64,000 nucleotides of DNA from an uncultured Hymenobacter sp. (GCA_913776615.1 CAJYPK010000041.1:1-64000); one strand, 5' to 3'. Shown: positions 24,295 through 34,250, numbered from the stretch's first letter. A program made the numbers and translations. Notes: a model not told the origin generated them from the letters alone.

Positions 24295-27200
24295 TTATTG
24301 CTCAATAACTAACCGCTTGGTTACTCGGGCATCGATGCCCGACAGCTGCAAGGTGTAAACCCCCAGCGCCAGACCGGTTACGTCGAATTGCGAGGTCGCG
24401 CCGGCGGCAGTCATGGCGAGCTTACGCTGGGCTACGGATTGGCCGAGCTGGTTGTAGAGCGTGGCCGTTACGGTGCCTTTGCCGAGCTCCGCGGGCACTA
24501 CTACCGTAAAGCTGCCCCGGGCGGGGTTGGGGAAGAGCTGCACCTGCTGGGTCAGCGCCGCGTTGTTTACGGCCAGCGCGGTAGCCGGGCCAAAGTACAG
24601 GCTAAAGCGGCCCGGCAGCGCCGTAGCGGCGGCCGTGAAGCTATATAGCGGCTGCTGCGCCAGGTTGATGCGGGCGCCCGTTTCGGCATCGAGCAGCAGC
24701 ACCGTGGTGGCACTGGTGAAGTTGGCCAGCTTGGCGGCGTTCAGGGTGTAGGTACCGGTGGCGGGCACGTGCACGTTGAGCGGTACGGTGGTGGCTGCGG
24801 TCAGATTCAGCGGCGAGAGGCCATTGATGGATAGCTCGCCGCCGGTGATGTAGCTGCTGATGTTCATACCCGACGAATTGGGCAGCTTGTAGGCATCGTA
24901 GTGGGAGTCGAAACCCGCCTGTGCACCCTGCTCAAAGTACACCGACGTTTCATCGCCCAGCTGCAGCGAGTTGCCTTGCAGGCTCAGCGTTACCTGGGGG
25001 CGCGAATCGGCGGTGGTGCGGTTGAAGCTCGGCGTAGCACCGAACGTCGTGACGCGGGCGGCGTTGGTCAGGGCCAGGCTGCCGTTGCTGGTGCCGGGGG
25101 CCGTCACCCGCATGAAGAAGCCCTGCATGGCGGCTACCAGCGGGTTGCCGAAGCCATTGACGTAGCTGCGGTATTGCCCGGTGTACTGGCCGGTGCTCTG
25201 GTACACGTACACCGCATCGTCGAGGTTGGTGCGCGTGACACCGGCCGTCAGGCTAAAGTCAAGCGGCGAGGGGTAGGGGTTGCCGAGCAGCTGCCAGCCG
25301 CTCTGGGGCTGGCTGCCGCGCGCTAGGCCGTTGCGCGTAACAGTTCCGTTGTTGAACGTACCCGAAAGGTCAACTACCGCGCTGGCCGGAATATTCACGG
25401 TGTAGCCACCGAGTACCGTCATCACGTCGCTGGCCTGCGGCACCACGAAACCCATGTCGAAGGCGGCCGAGGTGTTGGCCCCCATCGTCACGCGGCTCTG
25501 GTCGTAGGCAAACACGTTGGGGAAGGGCGTCACCGTTCCTGGTGTGGGGGACGAGTTATAAGCCTGATTGAATATCGGGCTGAAGCTCGGGGTGTTGCTG
25601 CCCAAATCGCTGAGCGTGGTGCTGGCCACCGGCGAGCTGTAGTGGCGGTAGCCCGCGCCGGCGTTGAAGGCGGGGTCGATGGCGCGCTGCATAGTGGCGG
25701 GGCCGGTCACGGCACCGTTGGTATTCACTACGAGGGCCGTGCCGGAGGTGGGCGTCGAGAGGAGGGTCAGCAGCTGGTTGGCGCTGCTGATCAGGTTGCC
25801 GTTGGTCAGAGTCACTAGCTGGCTCACGCCGACGCCGCCGTTGTTCAGGGTGAGGCCGGCCGCGTTGTTCACCGTCAGGCTGCGCACCCGGCTGGGCAGG
25901 CCCGTGCCGCTGGTTTGAGCCTCGCCGCCGATGTACTCGTACGTCGCATCGTTGGAATACGTACGCGAGCCCGTGAGCTGAATGGCCCCCGAAGCCGTAC
26001 CCGTAGCCGCGATGCCGTTGCTGTCGCAGATGCGCAGAGTAGCCCCGGCTTGCAGCGTGAAGCTGCCCGAGCCCGTGATGGGAAGGCAGTTGGTCGCCAG
26101 CACGCCGCGCGTGCTCATGACGCCGCCGGTTTGCACGGTCAGCGCGCCATTCACCACGACGGGGCCGTTGAACGAAGCCACGCCGGTGCTGGTAATGGTG
26201 ATGTTGTTGTAGGTGCCCGACTCTACGTTCATCGTCGTGCTGATCGTCAGGTCGGGAATGACGACGGTGTTGGTCGGGCCGCTGGCCGAGCCGGTGCCCA
26301 CCCAGGGCGTTTGCACGAACGGAAACTCGGCCCGGAGGGTCGTGTCGTTGGCCTCCACGCCCGTGGTGAAGCCCAGCACGTTGCCGAGCTGCGGCGTAAC
26401 GGGGTTGGTCGCGGTGGCGGTAAAGTCGTCGTACCACAGGCCGATGGCGGCCAGCACCACGCCGCTCACGGCCTTCAGCTCAATCTGGTCCACGGCATCC
26501 TCCAGGCGGCGGCCGTTGGGGAAGCCGTCCATGTTGGGGATGAATTGCAGGTTGGCGTTGGTATTATAGCGCCCATCAGTCAGGCCCAGCGCGGCGGCGG
26601 CCAGCAGGCCCTGGTTGCTGAAATCGGCCGAGGTGCGCGGGGTAGCCGGCACGGCCATGTTCAGGCGCAGCATGTCGCCGATGACGGGCAGAAAGTTATT
26701 GATGAACGGCTTGCCCGCCGCCAGCGGGTTGCCGCCCTTGCCCGTGGCCAGCTGGTACGGAATCAGGTTAGGCACGCCGGTGTGGAAAATCGGCTTGATG
26801 TCTACCGAGCGCGGGCTACCGGCTTGGCCGCTGTTCAGCAGGTACTCGCCAAAGCCCGCCGGGGCCGGGGCGAAGGCCGTGCCCGCGTTGGCGCCAGCGG
26901 CGTTGCTGTACAGGGCGCTCAGGCCCGCCGCGCCGTTACGGAAGTCAAAGCCGTTGCCGAAGCCCGGCCGCCCGGCCAGCGACTTGGTTTGGATGCGCAG
27001 CTTCGAGATGTTGGGAATCGCTTCGCCGTAGTAGGTCTGGCCGGCGGGCTTGGGGGCCGCGCCGTTCACGGGGGTATCGTCCGCCATGTACAAACCCAGC
27101 TCCGGGTTCGAGAGGTAGTTGTCGGTCACGGCCGCCTCGTTGTAAGGGGTGCGAGCGTTCCAGGCATCCTTGGCCCCGACGGGGTTAATCACTTCGTTAG

Positions 27201-28122
27201 TAAGCGGCATGCCCAGGCGCGATACCTGCACCCAGCTCCCGCTGTTGGTGGGGTCGGCGGTGTTGCTCAGGGTACGCATGGCCGGGCGACTGGCCGAGGC
27301 CCACACGCCGATCACGTAGTCGGGGTCCAGAATATTGGCCGCCTGACTGACGGTTTTCCCGGTCTTTTGCAGATTTTCCACCGGAATGCTGAGCGCGATG
27401 CTGTGGCAGTTTTTGCGCGCGAGCCCGTCGGTAGGCGTGCCCGCCCCGCCCGAAGCACCGCGGATGTTGGCGAGGTCGAAAATGGCCCCCAGGTCGGCAA
27501 AGAACGGGTCGTCCGACGGACCACACAGTACGCGCTCGCCCGTCGAGGCCAGCGTAATGGCATTCAGGCGGCGGTCGGTGTAGGAAGTGCCCGAGTTCAG
27601 CCCCGCCGCCCCGTTGATGGAGCGCGGCCCGATGTTGTTGAGCGGCACTTCGCCGTTGGTGATAATGGCCACCGGCGAGCCGCCAGCCAGGATTTTCTCG
27701 CAGGTGTACGTGGTTTTCAGGTTTTGCTGCCCCAGCCGGACGTTGAAAAACGTGCTGGGGTCCTGGTTCGTCCGCGTGAAGGTGAAGCGGTACGTTACGT
27801 CGTCGCCGGTGGTGGCGGTGTTGTTTTTGACGTGAATCTCGTAGCGCACGTTCTCCCCAAACGTCGAGTAGTTGGGGCCACCCTGCGGCAGCTCAAACGG
27901 AATGTAGTTGGCAATGATGATGATTTTGCCAGCATCATTGGGGTCTTTGAAGGCGTAGAGGTCGGTGTTGTCGGCCACTGGGTCGTCGGCAATCAGCGGG
28001 GCCTCGCGGTGCGAGGAAGCCTCCAGGGGCGTGTAGCGCAGCTGGCTCCAGAGGGTGCCGCCGACTACCGCTATCGCGAGCGTGGGCAGCGCGACGTAGG
28101 TACGTAACTGTTTGGTAGTCAT
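24295..28122 (-). CDS. DUF4331 protein with long beta-rich extension and T9SS type A sorting domain
   Basis: Surface or secreted protein of 1275 residues. An N-terminal hydrophobic segment (about 10-27) precedes a DUF4331 region (about 33-605) that opens YTPLEASSHREAPLIADDPV and DNTDLYAFKDPND. A threonine/glycine-rich beta-solenoid-like part follows (about 615-1190, with repeated LTVQTGG.. and VTLTNGNL-type strands). A T9SS type A C-terminal domain (LFPNPARGSFTVVVPAELG, from about 1196) ends VTKRLVIEQ. The DUF4331 part is a close paralogue of the gene upstream (28156-29949), with the same metal-ligand-like SSHREAP and YTCEKI segments. DUF4331 has no established function. It lies 33 bases after its paralogue, in one transcript. 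Confidence 0.9.
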   Translation of the reverse strand: MTTKQLRTYVALPTLAIAVVGGTLWSQLRYTPLEASSHREAPLIADDPVADNTDLYAFKDPNDAGKIIIIANYIPFELPQGGPNYSTFGENVRYEIHVKNNTATTGDDVTYRFTFTRTNQDPSTFFNVRLGQQNLKTTYTCEKILAGGSPVAIITNGEVPLNNIGPRSINGAAGLNSGTSYTDRRLNAITLASTGERVLCGPSDDPFFADLGAIFDLANIRGASGGAGTPTDGLARKNCHSIALSIPVENLQKTGKTVSQAANILDPDYVIGVWASASRPAMRTLSNTADPTNSGSWVQVSRLGMPLTNEVINPVGAKDAWNARTPYNEAAVTDNYLSNPELGLYMADDTPVNGAAPKPAGQTYYGEAIPNISKLRIQTKSLAGRPGFGNGFDFRNGAAGLSALYSNAAGANAGTAFAPAPAGFGEYLLNSGQAGSPRSVDIKPIFHTGVPNLIPYQLATGKGGNPLAAGKPFINNFLPVIGDMLRLNMAVPATPRTSADFSNQGLLAAAALGLTDGRYNTNANLQFIPNMDGFPNGRRLEDAVDQIELKAVSGVVLAAIGLWYDDFTATATNPVTPQLGNVLGFTTGVEANDTTLRAEFPFVQTPWVGTGSASGPTNTVVIPDLTISTTMNVESGTYNNITITSTGVASFNGPVVVNGALTVQTGGVMSTRGVLATNCLPITGSGSFTLQAGATLRICDSNGIAATGTASGAIQLTGSRTYSNDATYEYIGGEAQTSGTGLPSRVRSLTVNNAAGLTLNNGGVGVSQLVTLTNGNLISSANQLLTLLSTPTSGTALVVNTNGAVTGPATMQRAIDPAFNAGAGYRHYSSPVASTTLSDLGSNTPSFSPIFNQAYNSSPTPGTVTPFPNVFAYDQSRVTMGANTSAAFDMGFVVPQASDVMTVLGGYTVNIPASAVVDLSGTFNNGTVTRNGLARGSQPQSGWQLLGNPYPSPLDFSLTAGVTRTNLDDAVYVYQSTGQYTGQYRSYVNGFGNPLVAAMQGFFMRVTAPGTSNGSLALTNAARVTTFGATPSFNRTTADSRPQVTLSLQGNSLQLGDETSVYFEQGAQAGFDSHYDAYKLPNSSGMNISSYITGGELSINGLSPLNLTAATTVPLNVHVPATGTYTLNAAKLANFTSATTVLLLDAETGARINLAQQPLYSFTAAATALPGRFSLYFGPATALAVNNAALTQQVQLFPNPARGSFTVVVPAELGKGTVTATLYNQLGQSVAQRKLAMTAAGATSQFDVTGLALGVYTLQLSGIDARVTKRLVIEQ

Positions 28123-28155
28123 TTTAAATAGGCGATAGCAAGGTGAGACAATGAG

Positions 28156-29949
28156 TTAGCGACGCACGCGCATGCCCTGCCACGGCGTTTGCACGTAGGG
28201 GAAGGAAGCGCTGAACGTGGTATCGTTTTTCTCGACGCCCGCCGTGAAATTCAGCACGCCCTTCAGCTGCGAGGTGGCGGGGGTGGGCGAAGTGCCCGGC
28301 GTGTAGTCGTCGTACCACAGGCCGATGGCGGCCAGCACGGCTCCGCTTACTGCCTGTAGCTCAATCTTCACTACCTCATCCTCCAGCCGGCGGCCGTTGG
28401 GGAAGCCGTCCATGTTGGGGATATTTTGCAGCGCCGTGCTGCCATTATAGCGCGAGTCGGTGATGCCCAGCACGGCCGCGGCCAGCAGGCCCTGGTTGCT
28501 AAAGTCGGGCGAGTTGCGCGGGGTGGCGGGCACGGCCATGTTCAGGCGCAGCATGTCACCCAGCACCGGCAAGAAATTGTTGATGAACGGCTTGCCCGCT
28601 GCCAGCGGGTTGCCATTCTTGCCCGTCGCCAGTTGGTACGGCGGCAGGTTAGGCACGCCCGTGTGGAAAATTGGCTTGATATCTACCGAGCGCGGCTTGC
28701 CAGCTACCAACAGGTAGGGACCAAACGTGGCGTCGGCAAATACCGTCCCCTGCCGCTGGGCGCTGGTCAGGCCCGACAGGCCGGCCGCCCCGTTGCGGAA
28801 GTCAAAGGAGCCCAGCGACTTCGTTTGAATTCGCAGCGCGCTCAGGGCCGGCACCGCCTCGCCGTAGTAGGTCTGGCCGCTGGGCTTGGGAGCCGCGCCG
28901 TTCACGGGGGTATTGTCCGCCATGTACAGGGCCAACTCCGGGTTGGAGAGGTAGTCGTCGGTAATGGCCGCCTCGTTGTAGGGCGTAGTGCGGTTCCAGG
29001 CATCCTTGGCCCCGACGGGGTTGATGGCTTCGTTGAGCAGCGGCATGCCTAGGCGCGACACCTGGGTGTAGTTGCCCGAAGAGCTGGTAGTGCCCGTGGT
29101 ACCGCCGTTCAGCGTGCGCATGGCGGGGCGGCTAGCCGAGGCCCACACGCCAATTACGTAGTTGCCATCCAAGATATTAGTAGCCGCCGAGGCTGGCTGG
29201 CTGTTCTTTTGCAGCGTGGCTACCGGAATGCTCAGGGCTATCGAATGCACGTTGTATTTGGCTAGGCCATCGCGGGCGCCCCGGTTGGCGCGCAGGCCGG
29301 CCAGGTCGAAGATGGCCCCCAAATCCACGTAGAACGGGTCGTCGGCCGAGCCGCAGAATATCTGCTCGCCACCGCCGCCGCTGGCGGCGGTCACGGTGCC
29401 CTGCCGGTAGGCCGCGTACGAGGCCTGCGCCAAGCCCACGCCCGTATTCACCGAGCGCGGCCCAATGTTATACGCCGGCACCACGCCATTGCTTACGATG
29501 GTAACCGGCGTGCCACCCGCCACGATTTTCTCGCAGGTGTAGGTAGTTTTCAAATTTTGCTGCCCCAGCCGCGCGTTGAAAAACGTGGTGGGGTCGCCAT
29601 TGGTCCGCGTGAAAGTGAAGCGGTACACGATATCATCACCCGTAGTCGAGGCGTTGTTCTTGACGTGAATCTCGTAGCGAATATTCTCGCCAAACGTGTA
29701 GTAGTTCGGCCCACCCTGCGCCAGCTGAAACGGGATGTAGTCGGCAATCAGGATAATTCGCTCCGAATTATTGGGGTCCTTGAAAGCGTACACGTCCGTG
29801 TTGTCGGCCAGCGGATCGTCGGCAATCAGCGGAGCCTCGCGGTGGCTGCTGGCTTCCAGCGGCGTGTACTGCACGGTGCCCCAGGTAGCGAGCGCCGTAA
29901 TTGCACATGCCCCGACCGCCCATTGAAGAGGTCTGGTAAATCTGTTCAT
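28156..29949 (-). CDS. DUF4331 protein without sorting tail
   Basis: Exported protein of 597 residues, almost entirely one DUF4331 domain. The start at 29949 (MNRFTRPLQWAVG) gives a hydrophobic signal segment ending before TWGTVQYTPLEASSHREAP. It shares long, near-identical stretches with the first 605 residues of the downstream gene, then stops at FPYVQTPWQGMRVRR, exactly where the paralogue continues into its beta-rich extension. It lacks a T9SS domain, so it is probably periplasmic or outer-membrane associated by other means. The pair looks like a tandem duplication in which one copy gained or lost a surface-display module (inference). Confidence 0.9.
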   Translation of the reverse strand: MNRFTRPLQWAVGACAITALATWGTVQYTPLEASSHREAPLIADDPLADNTDVYAFKDPNNSERIILIADYIPFQLAQGGPNYYTFGENIRYEIHVKNNASTTGDDIVYRFTFTRTNGDPTTFFNARLGQQNLKTTYTCEKIVAGGTPVTIVSNGVVPAYNIGPRSVNTGVGLAQASYAAYRQGTVTAASGGGGEQIFCGSADDPFYVDLGAIFDLAGLRANRGARDGLAKYNVHSIALSIPVATLQKNSQPASAATNILDGNYVIGVWASASRPAMRTLNGGTTGTTSSSGNYTQVSRLGMPLLNEAINPVGAKDAWNRTTPYNEAAITDDYLSNPELALYMADNTPVNGAAPKPSGQTYYGEAVPALSALRIQTKSLGSFDFRNGAAGLSGLTSAQRQGTVFADATFGPYLLVAGKPRSVDIKPIFHTGVPNLPPYQLATGKNGNPLAAGKPFINNFLPVLGDMLRLNMAVPATPRNSPDFSNQGLLAAAVLGITDSRYNGSTALQNIPNMDGFPNGRRLEDEVVKIELQAVSGAVLAAIGLWYDDYTPGTSPTPATSQLKGVLNFTAGVEKNDTTFSASFPYVQTPWQGMRVRR

Positions 29950-30574
29950 GGAGAAAGTGAAAGGGTGAAAAAGGGTAGGGAACGCAACAAACAATCCTGC
30001 CTCGCGCAGCCGAAGCCACACAAGGAAACTATTAGATAATACCAAGCCCCAGCAGTCCCAAAGCTCAAAGGGTAGCTAAGAAGCCTAGAATGTTATGGTA
30101 GTCGGATTGAAGAAACGGAAAGCAGGGAAGCTGCCCAAACGGGTACCATCCAGCCGAAGCTGGCAAATGCATTAGCGGCGCATTGTATCCTGCTCATTGG
30201 CTTGACTCAAGCTATTGATCAACCAACAAGTATGCTGCCCGCCTTATTAGTACATCTACTTTTCTAATTGTCACCACATACGTGATTAATCCGAGGTCGG
30301 ACTTCCGAAAGGGAACTTTTTTCAAAAAAATTTAGCTCGGCGTAGCTTCTTCCTAACTCCAACTAATTTCCTTCAGAATTGAATCAACATAATTTGCACT
30401 TATCTAACAAAGGCTGCTCATCAAATAGTTATAAAAAGTACCGAATTTGCCACTAACACCCGCATTGCGCACCCTAGCGCAGGTTTTTGCCCCGACCTCA
30501 AAATCAGAAGGCCCGTTCGGGTGCGAACTGTAGTTCACACCCGAACGGGCCAGTGGGGAGGAAAACGGTACGCG
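29950..30574. other. Gene-free stretch upstream of the DUF4331 genes
   Basis: This 625-bp gap is clearly AT-richer than its surroundings and should hold the promoter of the DUF4331 genes on the minus strand. No clean TTTG/TAnnTTTG pair was found; TACCCTTTG (minus strand, near 30075-30067) is one base off the -7 spacing. The right end holds the terminator of the TonB receptor (30510-30551). No coding region is visible. Confidence 0.55.
30510..30551. terminator. Terminator hairpin after TonB receptor
   Basis: Arms at 30510-30529 and 30532-30551 match at 19 of 20 positions (GGCCCGTTCGGGTG), two-base loop. It lies 23 bases beyond the receptor stop. TTCGGGTGCG also occurs in family B repeats, so the hairpin may derive from one. 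Confidence 0.75.
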
Positions 30575-32893
30575 CTAGAAAAAAACGCTGGCGTTAACTT
30601 TTATAAAAAACGGTGTACCGGGCGTAAAATTCAGTTCATTGACCGAGGAAGCCTCGCCGCGAAGCTGGCTATCGGTGGCAAATTGTGCCTCGTTCCAGGC
30701 CACGTTGGCCAGGTTTTCGGCCGTGGCAGCCACCTGGAAACGCGGCCGGGTGTAGTTGACCACTGCATCGAGCAAGAAATAGCCCCGCGCCCGAATGGCG
30801 TTGTCCTCCTGCGCCGGGCGGCTGTCGATGTGGCGGTAGCGTAGGCTGGCGCTCAAGCCATTAGGATTTCTGAGCGTCAGCCCGCCGATGCTGGTGAAGC
30901 TCGGGGCCAGCGGGATGTAATTCTCACCGGCCGGTACGCCCACGAGCCGACCGTGGCTGTAGTTGACGTCGGCATCGAGAAAGAGCCGGCCGGTGAGCTG
31001 GTAGCGGGCCGACACATCGACGCCGTAGCGGCGGGTGGGGCCGGCACTTTCGGTAGTACCCTCGTCGCCCGAGTACACCAGCTCGTCTTGCAGGTGCAGG
31101 GTCCAGAGGGCGGCGTTCACTACCAGGCTGGGCACGGGCTTGAAGGTGCTGCCTACCTCGGCGCCCACGGCGCGGGGCAGCGCGTTGAAGTGGCCGGTGC
31201 CCTGCACTACACCCCGCGCATCGTTGGAGTGAAAGCCCAGGCCCGAGCGCACGAATAGCTGCACCGCCGGCGAAAGTTGGTAGTAGAAATTGAGCTTGGG
31301 CGAAACCCGGCCCCGCACCACGCGCCCCGTGAGGGGCACAAACCCGGCCGCCGAGTCGGCTTTCTGACCCCGAAACTGGAAGATGAATAAGTCGGCACGC
31401 ACGGCCGCATTTACGGTCAGGCGCTCGGTCAGCTCCAGGGTTTCGTCGAGGTAGGCGTTGATATTCTGTTCGTAAAGGCGGCCTGTGCTTACGGTATCCA
31501 GGATGCGCCGCTGCACGGCGTGTCGCAGCCCCAATTCGGAATCGTCGAGCCGGGTGCCCAGGCCCACTACTGTGTGCAGGGTACGGCCGCCGTGACCCAG
31601 GCGGTCGTCGCGGTCGTAGGTGGCGGTGTAGCCGTAGAGGTTACGGTGGTCGGTCTGGTCGATTTCATCGCCATTCACCGGGTCGTTCTTGAAGAATGTG
31701 AAGTTCGAGAACAAGCTGAAGTTGTAGCGCGAGTAGTACGCCTGCTGGCGCAGCACCGCCGCCTGGGGCAGCGCCGTGGTCAGTACCACCGAGGCGTTGG
31801 TGCGGTTGGTGCTGCCGCCCTCGCTGGGGTCGAGGCTGCCAAAGCGGGAGATGAGGCCTTCGTTTACCGCGCGGTCGGGTATTTGGCCGCTGGCATCCCA
31901 GCTAGAGGTGAAGTGCGAGCCCAGCAGCGTCAGCGAGGTGCGGTCGGTGAGCTGGCCGGTATATTTGAAAAGGCCATTGAAGCGCTTGAAGTGCTGCGGC
32001 GCGTCGAAATAGGAGTTGGTGAAGTTGTACTCGGCGGCCACGTAGGCGCTCTCCGGCCGCTTGCTAAACAAGTGGTGCGAGCCCAGCAAATCGAGCATTA
32101 CCAGCGCCCGGCGCGTATCGAAGCGGCCTACTTCGAGCTTCACCTGGCTACGGTCGAGGCTGGTTTTGGTGGTGAACTCGCCCGCGCCGGCGGTGGCAAA
32201 ATCGCCGAAGCGGGCGGTGTAAGGGCCTTTGTACACCCGCAGCTGCTCGACCGTTTCGGGGATTACGAAGTGAAAGTCGGCGTAGCCCTGGCCGTGGGCG
32301 TGGCTCACTATGTTCACCGGCAGCCCGTCGATGCTCACCGCGAAGTCGGTACCGTGGTCGGCGTCGAAGCCGCGCACGAAGATCTGCTCGGCCTTGCCGC
32401 CACCCGCGTGCTGGGCAATAAATAGGCCCGGCACCAGCCGCAACAGGTCCTGGGCCGAGTTGATGGGCCGCAGTGTCTGGTCGATGTGCGAGATGGCGGC
32501 CAGCGTCTGATTGGGGTCGCGGGGTTGGCTTACGGTTACTTCGGCCAAGTCGAGGCTGGTAGTAGCGAGCGTGGCCGTGAGGCCCCGCGTCTCGCCGGCC
32601 ACCAGCGTTACCTCCCTGGTTTTGAGCCGATAGCCGAGCGCTCCCAGCTGCACCCGGTAGGTGCCCGCCGCCAGGCCGGCCAGCCGAAACTGCCCCAGCG
32701 CATCGGTAGCCGTACCACCCGGCTGCCCTAGCACTACTACCCGCACGCCCACCAGCGGCTGGCCCGATAGCGAATCGGCCACGGTGCCGCGGAGCGCGGC
32801 CGGGCGCTGGGCCAGGGCTACCGGCGCGGCCAGCAGTCCCAGCCCCAATATGCCCCACAGCGTTTTATTTTTCAGTAATTTAATAAGGTACAT
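30575..32893 (-). CDS. TonB-dependent outer-membrane receptor
   Basis: Importer of 772 residues. A signal peptide (to about 28, VALAQ) is followed by a carboxypeptidase-like regulatory domain (about 30-115, GTVADSLSGQPLVGVRVVVL), a plug (about 125-250) and a 22-strand barrel ending FFIKVNASVFF. The plug has an unusually His-rich stretch: IAQHAGGGKAEQIFVRGFDA, then DHGTDF and SHAHGQGYADFHF. That stretch faces the ligand side in such plugs and could coordinate a metal or metal complex (inference). No SusD gene is present. The downstream order in the genome is His/Cys-rich protein, HupE-like protein and TPR gene upstream of it on the same strand. Confidence 0.92.
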   Translation of the reverse strand: MYLIKLLKNKTLWGILGLGLLAAPVALAQRPAALRGTVADSLSGQPLVGVRVVVLGQPGGTATDALGQFRLAGLAAGTYRVQLGALGYRLKTREVTLVAGETRGLTATLATTSLDLAEVTVSQPRDPNQTLAAISHIDQTLRPINSAQDLLRLVPGLFIAQHAGGGKAEQIFVRGFDADHGTDFAVSIDGLPVNIVSHAHGQGYADFHFVIPETVEQLRVYKGPYTARFGDFATAGAGEFTTKTSLDRSQVKLEVGRFDTRRALVMLDLLGSHHLFSKRPESAYVAAEYNFTNSYFDAPQHFKRFNGLFKYTGQLTDRTSLTLLGSHFTSSWDASGQIPDRAVNEGLISRFGSLDPSEGGSTNRTNASVVLTTALPQAAVLRQQAYYSRYNFSLFSNFTFFKNDPVNGDEIDQTDHRNLYGYTATYDRDDRLGHGGRTLHTVVGLGTRLDDSELGLRHAVQRRILDTVSTGRLYEQNINAYLDETLELTERLTVNAAVRADLFIFQFRGQKADSAAGFVPLTGRVVRGRVSPKLNFYYQLSPAVQLFVRSGLGFHSNDARGVVQGTGHFNALPRAVGAEVGSTFKPVPSLVVNAALWTLHLQDELVYSGDEGTTESAGPTRRYGVDVSARYQLTGRLFLDADVNYSHGRLVGVPAGENYIPLAPSFTSIGGLTLRNPNGLSASLRYRHIDSRPAQEDNAIRARGYFLLDAVVNYTRPRFQVAATAENLANVAWNEAQFATDSQLRGEASSVNELNFTPGTPFFIKVNASVFF

Positions 32894-33035
32894 ATCAGCG
32901 TTCTAACAACGCCCAGCCCGTACCCGTCCGGGCGCGCTACTGGCGTTAGCTTCAACCACAATGGCCCGTCGCGCAGCGCTTGGCTAGAACGCGCTGGGCC
33001 AGCCAGCGACCGGGCGGACGCTGGGGCGGATAGCG

Positions 33036-33431
33036 TTAGCTAGATTGGGGTGGCGGGTAGTCGCTGAGGCTGACCCAGGAGGACCACACCGCCGGGGCCT
33101 GCGCAGGGTGTTGCGCCAAGCTGGCCCAGGCCAGTGGTGGCACCAGGGCGGCCACGGGCGCGGCGGCAAAATGCACGTCGAGTCCCTTCAGCTGGGCCAG
33201 GTAGTGCAGGCCGGTACCGGTAGGTAGCCGCCGGTGCACGACGCGCTGGTCGCCGTTGCACCGCTCGAAGCAGTCGAGGCGCAGGTAGTTATGCTGCTGG
33301 CAGTCGTGACTATGCACGTAAGGATGCGCGGCCGAAAAGGGCGGCTCGGGGGGCCGGCTCACGACCAGGCCCGCCCCCACTACCAGTAGGTAGTTGAGCA
33401 GCAAAAGCCAGGTGAGTAATGAGCGCAGCAT
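33036..33431 (-). CDS. Small membrane-anchored His/Cys-rich protein, unknown function
   Basis: Protein of 131 residues. The start at 33431 (MLRSLLTWLLLLNYLLVVGA) gives one N-terminal signal or anchor helix; the open frame up to 33515 is repeat sequence. The exported part begins with a His/Cys cluster, HPYVHSHDCQQHNYLRLDCF followed by ERCNG, that looks suited to bind a transition metal or form disulfides. The C-terminal half is Ala/Pro/Trp-rich. I do not recognise a named family. It lies between the HupE-like gene and the TonB receptor, which supports a shared role in metal handling (inference). Confidence 0.7.
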   Translation of the reverse strand: MLRSLLTWLLLLNYLLVVGAGLVVSRPPEPPFSAAHPYVHSHDCQQHNYLRLDCFERCNGDQRVVHRRLPTGTGLHYLAQLKGLDVHFAAAPVAALVPPLAWASLAQHPAQAPAVWSSWVSLSDYPPPQSS

Positions 33432-33462
33432 GGTTTGATTATTTAAAATATAATACACCAGT

Positions 33463-33513
33463 GCGAGCGCAGCGAAGCGGGCCGTTCGGGTGCGATTGCT
33501 TCGCTGTGCTCGC
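33463..33513. repeat. Family B repeat between HupE-like and His/Cys-rich genes
   Basis: Arms GCGAGCGCAGCGAAGC (33463-33478) and its reverse complement (33498-33513) match at 15 of 16 positions. It occupies most of the gap before the His/Cys-rich gene and creates a spurious in-frame N-terminal extension. Confidence 0.85.
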
Positions 33514-33572
33514 AATGACCATCAATTTTTATATAATTTCCATCAAGAATAACTAGTGAAATTACCCACTTG

Positions 33573-34250
33573 CTACGCCAGCAGCCGTTCTACCGTCCAG
33601 TAGGCGGCTACCAGGCCCACCACTACCGACACTGGTACTACCACCCGCGCCCGGTACCAGGGCCGGCTGGCGGCCCAGCGTCCCACGAGCGCCCAGCACA
33701 GCAGAATGATGGTAACCTGCCCCAGCTCAACCCCCACGTTGAAGGAAATGAGCGAGCCAGCATAGTCCCTCTGCGGTAGGCCTAACCCAGTGAGCGCGCC
33801 AGCGAAGCCCATGCCGTGAATTAGTCCGAACCCAAATACAATAGCCAAGCGCCACGGGCTGAGCGTAGTCGTGAGGATATTTTCGAGCGCGACAAACAGG
33901 ATGGACAGCGCAATAATCGGCTCGACCACGCTGCCCGGCGGCCGAATAACACCGTACATCGCCAGCCCCAGCGTAATGGAGTGGGCCACCGTGAAGGCCG
34001 TGGCCTGCCACAACACCGGCTTCAGCCGCGGCTCTAGAATGTAGAGGCTGATAATGAACAGGATATGGTCGAAGCCCAGCGGCAAGATATGAGTAAAGCC
34101 AAGCTTGATATAGGTCCAGAAAATCTCGGTGCGCGAGAGCTTGCTCAGGTCGGCGTCGATGACGTGGGCGGCGGCGGGCAGCGTGAGCAGGAAAAGGAGG
34201 GGTAGTACTACTGCTCGCCGGGACTTGCGAGTGCAACGAAGCAAGCGCAT
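33573..34250 (-). CDS. HupE/UreJ-like membrane protein
   Basis: Integral membrane protein, 225 residues from the ATG at 34250 (MRLLRCTRKSRRAVVLPLLF), beginning with a cleavable signal (to about LPAAAHVI). Family signatures: LGFTHILPLGFDHILFIISL, ATAFTVAHSITLGL, IALSILFVALEN and GFGLIHGMGFAGALTGLGLP, giving about six further helices. HupE/UreJ proteins are predicted nickel/cobalt permeases. An earlier ATG at 34334, four bases from the TPR stop, would add 28 residues (starting MATLTTAGPCERSEAS) encoded by a family B repeat; the inner ATG itself lies in the left repeat arm. Which start is used cannot be decided by eye. Confidence 0.87.
   Translation of the reverse strand: MRLLRCTRKSRRAVVLPLLFLLTLPAAAHVIDADLSKLSRTEIFWTYIKLGFTHILPLGFDHILFIISLYILEPRLKPVLWQATAFTVAHSITLGLAMYGVIRPPGSVVEPIIALSILFVALENILTTTLSPWRLAIVFGFGLIHGMGFAGALTGLGLPQRDYAGSLISFNVGVELGQVTIILLCWALVGRWAASRPWYRARVVVPVSVVVGLVAAYWTVERLLA

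Noticed and set aside
25915..28107. A 730-codon plus-strand frame opposite the long DUF4331 gene
   Set aside because: Antisense shadow; composition is Arg/Val/Gly/His-rich without any recognisable motif.
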